A DNA stretch of 64,000 nucleotides, taken from positions 372,001-436,000 of the forward strand of contig OZ345352.1 of the NCBI GenBank assembly GCA_977006965.1, given 5' to 3'. The stretch is from Phymatolithon calcareum (taxonomy: Eukaryota; Rhodophyta; Florideophyceae; Hapalidiales). This document shows positions 54,891 through 64,000 of the stretch, one piece after another; position 1 is the first letter of the stretch, and the number at the start of each line of letters is the position of its first letter. Both the position numbers and the translations under genes were made by a program. Below the pieces are notes generated by a model. It saw only the letters and a list, made by a program, of their open reading frames with translations, was not told where the DNA came from and made no database searches.

Positions 54891-54951
54891 ATGTGGGAAC
54901 GATTATTAATTAAGCTGGGAACATTAGAGTCTCCGTGATAGTGTACCTACA

Positions 54952-55194
54952 ATGATAGGAATGACAAATCGACCCACCGGTCAGCGAGTTCCTATGAAAC
55001 CAGACACTCCGGTTGGTAAGAAGATTGAAATCCAAAATTGGGATGATCTCGGCCGGCTTGAGTTACTTGAGCGCCTGTGGTCCGACTTAATGACAAGAAA
55101 AGGACGGATGTATCAGTTGAATATTTCGACGGGGAATCACAAGCACGTTGACATGGGAACAGCAGACTTGGAAAACATTCGAAACCTTAATTAA
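54952..55194 (+). CDS. Short ORF, unknown
   Basis: 80 codons from ATG, normal composition, with an amphipathic segment LGRLELLERLWSDLM. A second ORF (55262-55537) follows in another frame and ends in a Lys/Glu-rich helix. They could be parts of one interrupted gene. No family is recognised. Confidence 0.3.
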   Translation: MIGMTNRPTGQRVPMKPDTPVGKKIEIQNWDDLGRLELLERLWSDLMTRKGRMYQLNISTGNHKHVDMGTADLENIRNLN

Positions 55195-56377
55195 CTGATA
55201 GAACCACAGCCCGCCTACGGGGACCCGATGGTACCCGTTTGTCACCGCATTAGAGAATATTGTGAACACCAATTGCCGACGAGTCATGGAACCCAGTATT
55301 GATGTGGTATTGTGCGCGAGAGACATACGATGGAGTTTCACCCTTAGTATAGACGAAAGTCGCTTGATTCATCAAGTGCTACTTCACTGCTTCCGACCAG
55401 CCCCAGAGTCAATCTTAGCGACGTCCCGAACCTCAACATGCCAGCAGGAGTCAAACTCGCAAAAAATTGATCCTGAGACCCTCAAAGAGTTGCTAGCCAC
55501 ACAAGGAGAATACGAAAAAAAAATGAAAGAACAATGACAGAGGATTCTGCACTTCGAATGGTAAGACGAACTTTACGTGAAACAATGAAACATATGGATT
55601 CTACAGTATAAACTACTCAACGTCCTGTAGAACATCTTCATTCTCTTCCTGCCTGTTCGGTTGAAAACTCTTTCCAATCACTGCGTCAATGTGCATGATA
55701 TCCACTCGGACCAAGTACATATGGTACGGAACTCATTTCTTAAACCCTGACGCCTTTGCCTCACAGCCTGCATGTGTCAGGTCCCACTGCCCTATGAAAA
55801 CAGAGTAAGGCGGAATTGAAATCAGACGCATTCGATGGGTCTTGTTCAGAAGTTTGGACCTCTTCTTGGAGGAGAATATATGCTTATGAGAGTGATCAGG
55901 ATCCAGAGCTTTGCTCCGTCGCTTCCAGTGGTAATTAAAAAGAAACCGGCTTATGTGAGGGCGTCTCCAGTAGTCCCAACCTCTCTGGAAAGGAAGTCAT
56001 GATGCGAAACTTGATCCTCAGCGTTTCTTCCTGTTGGTAGCATACGCCCTCCTGAGTCGGGTGTGTACAGTTCCGGAGCCTCAAGGTCAGCTTCCACACT
56101 CGGTGTCATCGATCTGTATCGCCAACGAAGCATAGCCGAAATCTGCAGAACACGAACATCTTGCTCCGTTCGAAGAGTGCGATATTTTAGCCGATCTTCA
56201 GAGATTTCCAATCTTGCAGTGATCCCCTTATTCGACGTCGAGAAGCGCGCATTTGTCCTATCTGTCTTCCACACTCGAGCATCCTCCTCCGCACCCCTGT
56301 TGATAATGTGAGATCCCAATCTTGTCCTCCTCGACGAAATCCGAGCCACGAGTACTGCAGAAATTGTTAATATCGTG

Positions 56378-57118
56378 TTAGAATGGGCTATTGTCAATGA
56401 AACTGTCAAGAATGGTCCATCCTTTATGATCAATTTGTTCTCGATGCTTCGCCCAGTACATCATTTGGAGCACCATCGCCATATCTCCCGGTTCGTCGAG
56501 CTTTTCATTTCCGGTCTTACCCATCATTATTCGAGCACCGTTTCGACCGTGCTGACCAACAAGACTGTGCGTTAAGTGCAGCTTCGTGCTGCCAACGCGA
56601 AAGAACGCACGATGCGGAGGACGCATTCCTAGATCCCGGAGCCACTTAACGGGATCTTGCATATTAACATATCACAATTCCACCATATTCAGCTCCGAGA
56701 GCCCATCTACGAGATCATTCTCGCCCTTCATAGTGACTAAATCAGCCATGTCATTCACACTCTTGTAGGGTACGTTCGTTGGAAGCATTTCGTCGTAAAT
56801 ATCATGCCACTCATCCCCCGTCTCATCTGAAATCTGCAAACCACTTCCCTCTCTTCGTGTTTGAGTGTACGCTGGCATGCGCATAACAGGGGCCTCGTAG
56901 GCAAATCCTTTCGCTGTTTCTCTCAAAATTCGAAACCCGTTAGTGTCCGCAGTGTAGCTCACCGCATTATCCTCTCGTCTTGTTCTGCGAGTCTCGTCTC
57001 CAGACACACCGTCAGCGTCTTTTCTTCCATTTTCTGCTCCTTCTTCTTCGTCTTCTAGGAGCTCTCCAGTTGCTTCATCAGTAGTGTGCACATCAACTGC
57101 ATGTTGACGAGCATACAA
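56378..57118 (-). pseudogene. C-terminal continuation, interrupted by TGA
   Basis: One frame from 57118 (TTG) to 56378 with a single in-frame TGA at 56672-56674. The first part is acidic (EDEEEGAENG), then DEWHDIYDEMLP; the second has the segment GMRPPHRAFFRVG. It likely continues the protein encoded at 57870-57055. A further minus-strand frame (56433-55951) may extend it. No family is recognised. Confidence 0.35.
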
Positions 57119-57870
57119 CGAGACGCGTTCCCCTCACCGAGCTCAATATCACAGCTGGCGGAGCTCTCTGTGCCGAGCTCTTCTCCTCTAGAAGGTACAC
57201 CTGGACTGGCTGGTGCGACCCATGGAGAGGACCTGGACTTAGAACGTTTAGAGCGGCGCTCGGTCTGGTTCGCTTTTCGCTTTCTAGAGGAACTACGTAT
57301 CTCATTGACATCAATTGAACTTGATTCTGCACGCTGACCTCTTCCAGGTCGCGGAAATGAACGTTTCTCAACAGGGGGAGCGTCATTCGTGCTCTTGGAA
57401 ACCCGAGCATCGAGTAACGTCTCTTCGATCTGTTTCGCGAGCTCGGGACATACCAGAGGTAGCGATCTCCACGCTCGCCCGGTTGTCCGCAGAAGAGCTT
57501 CGATATTCCTCGCAAATGGGTAGCCCAGAACCTTAGATACCATCCAGTCCTTCACGCTGCATTCATTCCCTTTCGTCACTGCTTTCATTTCCAGGACTTT
57601 GCTTTGAAGAACCCAGGACCAGTACTGCTCTGTGAAGAGTTCAAACGCCGAATGCAGGAAGTCGAGATATTTCGGTACCGACTTATCGGGCAATGCGGTC
57701 GCTTTCTTCCTCTTCAGGTCATCTTTCTGCAGGCATGCAAAAATGGACTTCAGACTGAAGATCGCTTCTTCTTCTGAGCCCGCTGACCAAATGCCTTGAT
57801 GGTGCACGTGAGAAAATGACGGTAGTCGCACCCCCTCTCCTTTTCCGTTCTTCACAGTGGAACGGTTCAT
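57055..57870 (-). CDS. Unknown protein downstream of the ParB-like frame
   Basis: 271 codons from ATG. The first 150 residues are helical with many aromatic and basic residues. Then a Ser/Arg/Lys-rich stretch with a likely bipartite nuclear localisation signal (SSRKRKANQTERRSKRSKSRS, about residues 192-212). The last 15 residues overlap the next frame. It probably belongs to the same original gene as the ParB-like frame. Function is unknown; nuclear localisation is inferred. Confidence 0.4.
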   Translation of the reverse strand: MNRSTVKNGKGEGVRLPSFSHVHHQGIWSAGSEEEAIFSLKSIFACLQKDDLKRKKATALPDKSVPKYLDFLHSAFELFTEQYWSWVLQSKVLEMKAVTKGNECSVKDWMVSKVLGYPFARNIEALLRTTGRAWRSLPLVCPELAKQIEETLLDARVSKSTNDAPPVEKRSFPRPGRGQRAESSSIDVNEIRSSSRKRKANQTERRSKRSKSRSSPWVAPASPGVPSRGEELGTESSASCDIELGEGNASRCMLVNMQLMCTLLMKQLESS

Positions 57871-58337
57871 GATGTTCTACAGCACATCGAACGGATGCGA
57901 GTATTTAAGGTTTCCAAGAGAAATGGCACTGTACCGGCGTGTCTTCTCGAAATCCTAGAATCCGATACTATCATGCGTGAGAGCTGTAGCCAGACTACTG
58001 GGATCCATGCGATTCTGGACACTTGAGTACTCCTCGGTAATATCATCCCTTTTGCAGCCAGAAAATTGACCAAGTACGATCGATAACAGAATATTTTGTC
58101 AACGAAACTGGTTGCACCTACTTTCTCGGAGACTTTTTTGAGCTGGTTGCCAGTCTGAAGTGCATCCAGTTCATTGAGTGCAGTATCTTCAATCCTGGAG
58201 AACCGTACGTTCATATCAACGATCCTAAGCTTCTTCGGCACCTCATCGAGTAGTAAAACGCTCAGGCGATTGTGGCCATCAACAACAATAGCACGTGCTC
58301 CCGTGGGGATCGTCCCATCGTCGACAATGCGCTTCAA
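57867..58337 (-). pseudogene. ParB-like motif protein, first frame
   Basis: 157 codons from ATG 58337. GARAIVVDGHNRLSVLLLDE matches the DGHHR motif of the ParB/sulfiredoxin fold, which in ParB binds and hydrolyses CTP and in relatives acts as a nuclease or kinase. The region after it (ALNELDALQTGNQLKKVSEKVG) fits the helices that follow the motif. The second half is less convincing. Its TGA overlaps the ATG of the next ORF (ATGA at 57867-57870), which in a eukaryote more likely marks a frameshift than translational coupling. Confidence 0.5.
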
Positions 58338-59633
58338 TAGGTCCCGAACGTCATGAATTACAGGAAAGCAAATCGATATACGTCCGGTGCCAAGGGATGC
58401 GTATTTTCCGTCTTGTTTATCGTCGAGAAACTTGGCACGAGCTCACTTTTGTCGCAAGCTCATGGGCGTAATTTCTTCAAAATCTGGATCTTTCTGCTTA
58501 GTACATCGACGGAGAGTACGGACACGCTAAACGACGCCATCAACTTTCCACTTCGCGTGTTCAAAAGAAAAAAACGACGCCTGAGATCATCGTCTAGAAT
58601 TTCAAACTTTTCGTACAACTCCGGCAAAATATAACGGATCTAGACCTTGACGAATTTTAGAACCGACTTAGATAAGAGGACATGAGGGAGGTCGATACTT
58701 CGTTGACGCTTTTCATTGCTCAATTTGACTTCGAAGCACATGACTTGCCGGTATTGTCGGACAAGATTTGGAATTTCCAACTGTTCTGGGGTTTCGAGCT
58801 TTCTGGTGCTTGTACTTAGGATTACGAAGATTCTTCGAGACTGGAGAAAGCCCAGATGATTTTAATTTTTTCGAACAACGTGATCGACTTTCCGCGCAAA
58901 TTCGATACACAGTGGAAGGAAATAGGAAGGCAAAAGAGGAATTTGATCGCTTGATTCACACTCAACTTATTAATAGCGCCTATCTTCGTGGCTGTGAATT
59001 ATAGCCTCTTCAAGGAGGTCTTTGCGACTCTGTCGCTATCGGCTCAGTGTGTGCGGTACGTGTTCGTGATTTTTCTGAATACAGGCGCAAGCCATCCGCG
59101 CTGGCTCAGAACGTATTCATGGCCTTTGAGACCGAATCTATATCCACCTCCCTCCATTTGAAGTATTTATGAGCGAATCCCGCACGGTGTTGACGCGCCG
59201 AATTTAGAATTCTTTGCAAAACGTCTCATTCAAGACACAGCGCTCCGGATTATATCCAAGTCGTGGATTCAGAATACCAATATTCCTCGTAGTTTCTTAC
59301 ACGCCATGCAACCTTGACTTCTGATGCATTAATTTATCGTCTCTTTTAGAACATTAACGCGTACTGATAGGACCATGGAGAACAAACTGAGAAAAAATTA
59401 GAAAAGATGCTCCTCTGAACAAGGAAGATAGTTGGACTCGCTGTGTACAGATAGACAGAATAACGGCAACACGGCGCTTCAGTGCTGAAGTTCCTAAAGA
59501 ATTACACCACAGAGCAAGAAGTAACAATTAAAGCACTTGGCTCCATGTATCAACTTGACATTCGCTTAACCTAAGCACAATGATTCGTCACAATCTGAGC
59601 GTATAGGCAGCGAAAATCCAAAGAAAAATCGAG

Positions 59634-60846
59634 ATTCATTTTCATTCATTTTCATTCATTTTCATTCATTTTCATTCATTTTCATTCATTTTCATTCATT
59701 TTCATTCATTTTCATTCATTTTCATTCATTTTCATTCATTTTCATTCATTTTCATTCATTTTCATTCATTTTCATTCATTTTCATTCATTTTCATTCATT
59801 TTCATTCATTTTCATTCATTTTCATTCATTTTCATTCATTTTCATTCATTTTCATTCATTTTCATTCATTTTCATTCATTTTCATTCATTTTCATTCATT
59901 TTCATTCATTTTCATTCATTTTCATTCATTTTCATTCATTTTCATTCATTTTCATTCATTTTCATTCATTTTCATTCATTTTCATTCATTTTCATTCATT
60001 TTCATTCATTTTCATTCATTTTCATTCATTTTCATTCATTTTCATTCATTTTCATTCATTTTCATTCATTTTCATTCATTTTCATTCATTTTCATTCATT
60101 TTCATTCATTTTCATTCATTTTCATTCATTTTCATTCATTTTCATTCATTTTCATTCATTTTCATTCATTTTCATTCATTTTCATTCATTTTCATTCATT
60201 TTCATTCATTTTCATTCATTTTCATTCATTTTCATTCATTTTCATTCATTTTCATTCATTTTCATTCATTTTCATTCATTTTCATTCATTTTCATTCATT
60301 TTCATTCATTTTCATTCATTTTCATTCATTTTCATTCATTTTCATTCATTTTCATTCATTTTCATTCATTTTCATTCATTTTCATTCATTTTCATTCATT
60401 TTCATTCATTTTCATTCATTTTCATTCATTTTCATTCATTTTCATTCATTTTCATTCATTTTCATTCATTTTCATTCATTTTCATTCATTTTCATTCATT
60501 TTCATTCATTTTCATTCATTTTCATTCATTTTCATTCATTTTCATTCATTTTCATTCATTTTCATTCATTTTCATTCATTTTCATTCATTTTCATTCATT
60601 TTCATTCATTTTCATTCATTTTCATTCATTTTCATTCATTTTCATTCATTTTCATTCATTTTCATTCATTTTCATTCATTTTCATTCATTTTCATTCATT
60701 TTCATTCATTTTCATTCATTTTCATTCATTTTCATTCATTTTCATTCATTTTCATTCATTTTCATTCATTTTCATTCATTTTCATTCATTTTCATTCATT
60801 TTCATTCATTTTCATTCATTTTCATTCATTTTCATTCATTTTCATT
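59634..60846 (+). repeat. Pure decamer array, (TTTTCATTCA)n, about 121 copies
   Basis: About 1,213 bp of the unit TTTTCATTCA without a single visible variation, flanked by unique sequence on both sides. Such purity over this length points to very recent expansion or to consensus-smoothing of a long array during assembly. Confidence 0.98.
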
Positions 60847-60992
60847 CGATGGGGCTCAGTTTTCAAGCTGTTCCCGAAATCGGTGTACGAAGGATTTTTC
60901 TAAAATTATTTCACGTTTTCTCTGTTTTTGGAACGGTATCGAGCAAAGATAGTCATATGCTTACTTATGCATGATTCTGTAATGTCTTCTTT

Positions 60993-61851
60993 GTGATTGA
61001 GAAGGGCGTTCATTGCATCGAAGTTCTCAAGCTGGCTGTGATCTCACAGTACTTTCGCTCCGTTTGCAATGGAAACGAGATGGCGGCACGTCAACACTCG
61101 AAACGTCGAAAACTTTCAGCTGAGCGCACACTGACAGGAAAGTATATGACCGGAATGGATTTTGGCCAGTTCCGGAAGCAAGCAATGCATGCATGTGAGG
61201 GTTTCATGATTTCAGAATTCGGCGCGATTGCGAATGGCGAAAAAAGCATCGTCGAGAAGCCTGTGATTTTTCTGAAGTGGTGTATTAACTTTCCTTGCTT
61301 TTTGATGTTTTTAGGATGCGGGCAACGGCCTCAAGTGTATTCTTTACTTCAACGCCAACAAGAAATTGATCTGGATGAGCAAAAGACAGTGTGGAGTTGT
61401 TAAATGCTTTGAAGTGATGCTCGGCGGGGAGAAAAGAGAGCGTCGAATAGAGCTTCCGCATGTTTTACGTCCGAAATTGGCTCTAAAATGTATCATTTTC
61501 CACGTTAAATTTGTTTTACCAATTCTCTACCGAAGGTTCAAGATCTTACGAACAGATCCGCGCGCAAGCCATCTATTTTTGAACACAAGAACAGGGTCGA
61601 CTTTTCTTCCTGGAAGTGTTACCTCTACGCTTCGCCGGTGGATAAATTATCATAACCCGAACTTTGGTGAAATCAATGCTATGACTATGAGAGCAAGCTA
61701 TGCAACTGTCCTAATCGAGAGACACAAGGAGGGAAATTTTTTAGGACACCTAAGTCGGGAAAAATTCGTAAGTTACCTTGCTCTACTCATGAATACGTCA
61801 GAAGAACAGCTAGGCGCGATATCTTGCTCGCGGGAATCAGGGCTTTATTGA
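60993..61851 (+). pseudogene. Crypton-like tyrosine recombinase
   Basis: Two overlapping frames (60993-61403 and 61366-61851) differ by one base. The first ends with LMFLGCGQRPQVYSLL, fitting the first catalytic Arg in a GQRPQ context. The second carries LFLNTRTGSTFLPGSVTSTLRRW, then MTMRASYATVLIE (second Arg; His of HxxR replaced), LGHLSREKFVSYL (His/Trp position and Tyr). This organisation is that of Crypton-type recombinases, DNA transposons without other genes. Broken by at least one frameshift. The decamer array ends about 150 bp upstream. Confidence 0.55.
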
Positions 61852-62489
61852 TTGCGCTAGAATAGTGGCAAATGGCTTGAACATTGATAATTATTACCTA
61901 GATGATTCAGACTCAGAGTGAAAGCTTTTCTTTCATCTTCTTGGAATGGTTTCGCTTTGCACACTCACGATTAATTCGTTCTCTCGGCTCAATCCACCCC
62001 AGAGCTTTGGCGTCTCCTTGCCAAGCTTGCTCTTTCTTCTTCCACTATATCGTTTTGCTGCTTCGATTTTTCTTCTCTCGACGGCTCATTGCAGATGTGG
62101 CTGAGGCACTCTTGACTGTTGCGCTAACTAGATCTGACGTAATTGGAGCTTAATCTAGAGGTAGTTCGAAGTATTTTTTGATCGTATCGACAGCATCTTC
62201 TAGACTTTGCATTGCAAAGAGTTGATTTTCGAAAGTGAAAAGAAACAGAAAACCTGACACAGTTGCAAAAAAATGCGCTGCCAAGCTAGAATTGCGTTTA
62301 ACTCGTGGCGAATAGTCCCCAACGCGCAAGGCTGTACCTCTCACGTTAATGTCCGGAGACTGAAGAAGTGGAGCTGACGCTTTTTCCAGTGTTTCCATTA
62401 GAGTACGGCCACTTGGCGCTATTGAGGTCTTGTTAGAGAAGACGATAATGTCCGCCCAGGTCTGCCGTCCTATTGCTGCAAGCTTAATC

Positions 62490-62708
62490 CTAATTCGGAG
62501 AGCAATAAAGCTTCATATTTCGGAACTTAAGCTCAGAATGGCTCCACTGATCGTTCCATTCTTCACATACATATCCGCCAAAAACGCTCCCTGGTAGCAC
62601 ATTACCTGTCCTTACATCAGCCCAGAAGTCGGGTCCAACGAACTGTCGGTGTGAAAGCGATAAGGCGCGTAGCATCAAAATACGTCTGAGCGATAGCTGG
62701 AAATACAA
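62490..62708 (-). pseudogene. Possible second recombinase remnant
   Basis: 72 codons. FWADVRTGNVLPGSV and, 25 residues later, LKFRNMKLYCSPN parallel the stretch LFLNTRTGSTFLPGSV...MTMRASYATVLI at 61580-61710, in the opposite orientation. The similarity is short, so this is tentative. Confidence 0.3.
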
Positions 62709-64000
62709 AGACCTTCTACGGAGTGGATATAGAATATAGACTCACACTTTGGTCCAAATGCGATTGAAACTGGCAAGTTGGATATCTGAGAAGAGTAAAA
62801 ACGATTTCAGAAGCTAGCACTCTACAGATATTTTAAAAACTGATGTGTCCTTCGGAAGCAAGGTATTCGAAACACATTAATGAAGTCTGAACCAGGGGAA
62901 CGTAAGAGGGGAGGAAAGTAGAATTTTAATGCATCAAAAAATTAATAAAAATCTGTAGTCGTTTCAGCCCACAAAATTATGAGGAAAATAACATATCAGT
63001 AAAATTAGTGAAATTGATGTACTCGTATACTCCTGCTACGGCGTATTCGAGAGCATCAACCAATATGCGCTCACTGTTTGCAGAGCGCTAAGCACCTGGC
63101 AGTGTCTATACGACTCCAACGCATTATACCATGTAGTCTGTGCACTAGCGCATCGAAACTACTGGCATAAAGTTCCCCATTCGAGTGCAGCTGTGCGCTT
63201 TTAATACGCCCGTTTTCCTGCGAACCTAGGATTTTCTCTGGTTTTTCCGCACGAATTGAATTTGTCGACCGGCACGATGGCATCTGGGCCGAGAACGCAG
63301 TCATCTGACGATGTACTGGACCGACCAGTGCCGTCTGTGGTTGTCATGGCGACGAGTTTCAATTCAGAAAGTTGGGTGAAAGGAAAGTTGGGTAGAGCAT
63401 GGTGAAGGGCACAACGGGTGTCAGGGAGGTCTCGCACTTTTTCCGAAAGTTTTCAAAGTGCTGTGGTACTATGAGTGAGTCTGGTTTGTGCACAAGCATT
63501 GCTCACTCCTAATCTTGCTGTTTAGTAATTATTTTTGACGACAGAATGAACACGCGATCATTAGCACCCGTAACATTCAACTCGGCAAATACAAGCGTAT
63601 ATTTTGGGCAATAAATCTGGTTTCGTATTTGTTTTTTTGATGCGAGTCCGTAATTTCAAGTAAAGCGCGCTATTGTGCGTGTAAAAATTCCTGTTGTCAC
63701 ACGCTCTTCTTTCCTCCCCCTATTACATTCCCCTGTCTGAACATACAGTAGAGCTGTACATACAGCTGAATATTTCTGGACCAGACAAAATGAAGCTACT
63801 ACCGTTAATAAATATGTTGACCATATATGTCGGACCCCTGGCAGAGCTCCAAACACCCCGCGCTACGAAATTGACTTCGTATGATACATTTCAGGAACAT
63901 AGCATTTGCAAAATTTTAAGTGCAGAGCCGGATTCGAACTGATCTCCGTACTCTACCTCACCAACCCCGGTGTGCTTAGCATAGCTCGCTAATGTTCAGA
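62709..64000. other. No gene recognised
   Basis: Only short frames (for example 63437-63201 minus). A stretch near 63925-63945 reads like a reversed tRNA T-arm (GATTCGAAC) but does not fold into a full tRNA. Confidence 0.5.

Noticed and set aside
57867-57870. Operon-like translational coupling through an ATGA overlap
   Set aside because: The setting is eukaryotic; a frameshift inside one gene is more likely.
59634-60846. Telomere or CRISPR array
   Set aside because: No spacers occur between units, and the unit does not resemble known telomeric repeats; both flanks are unique sequence.
63921-63985. tRNA on the minus strand near the window end
   Set aside because: A T-loop-like GTTCGAATCC is present, but T-stem and acceptor pairings fail.
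1-64000. Stop-codon reassignment in this organism, because many long frames contain a single in-frame stop
   Set aside because: The interrupting codons are TAG, TAA and TGA in different genes, and the same genes also carry frameshifts and altered catalytic residues. Pseudogene decay explains this.

Overview
The window is repeat-rich nuclear DNA of a eukaryote. It carries one ribosomal RNA unit surrounded by mobile elements and broken genes. The 18S and 5.8S sequences read to me like those of red algae (Rhodophyta): the 18S 5' domain, the 5.8S block ending near 27335, and the unspliced element genes all fit. This comes from memory of rRNA signatures, not from a search, so I hold it at about 0.6. 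No ordinary, clearly intact housekeeping protein gene is visible.

Layout. 1-8287 is a huge inverted repeat that continues beyond the left edge, with arms of about 3.3-3.7 kb and a 1.24 kb loop. Each arm carries a small secreted cysteine-rich protein gene with its own TATA box. The loop carries a smaller palindrome and a short membrane-protein ORF. 9.5-10.3 kb holds a frameshifted unknown ORF. 11.6-14.6 kb is a decayed Ty3/gypsy pol (minus strand). 14.98-20.17 kb is a nearly complete Ty3/gypsy LTR element (minus strand) with 249-bp LTRs and a GTAC target duplication; it interrupts a second copy of the loop-type membrane-protein ORF. 20.95-30.49 kb is the rRNA unit: 18S, ITS1, 5.8S, ITS2 with a minisatellite, and a 28S cut off after about 2.4 kb.

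The 18S gene is split by a 4.25 kb insertion (21369-25614) flanked by AAAT. The insertion has a structured leader, a charged Gag-like ORF and a tyrosine recombinase, with no reverse transcriptase recognised. I regard it as the most interesting element in the window.

30.5-64 kb is a graveyard of accessory genes. It holds three overlapping pieces of a RecQ helicase resembling telomere-linked helicases (35.5-37.1, 40.8-41.5 and 46.1-48.2 kb, all minus strand), a phytanoyl-CoA-dioxygenase-like pseudogene, B-box-bearing repeats, a truncated Ty1/copia element (42.7-46.1 kb) and a WD40 pseudogene. It also holds a 2-oxoglutarate/Fe(II) oxygenase with one internal stop, a broken gene with a ParB-like motif, a 1.2 kb pure decamer array and a Crypton-like tyrosine recombinase.

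The genes do not form a pathway. The mix of helicase fragments, a lone truncated rDNA unit, nested elements and satellites suggests a subtelomeric or other heterochromatic region, although no telomeric repeat is present. Most ORFs are interrupted by frameshifts or by single stops of all three kinds, so decay rather than an altered genetic code is the simplest reading. Several open frames begin only with GTG or TTG; I flag these because such starts are doubtful in a eukaryote.
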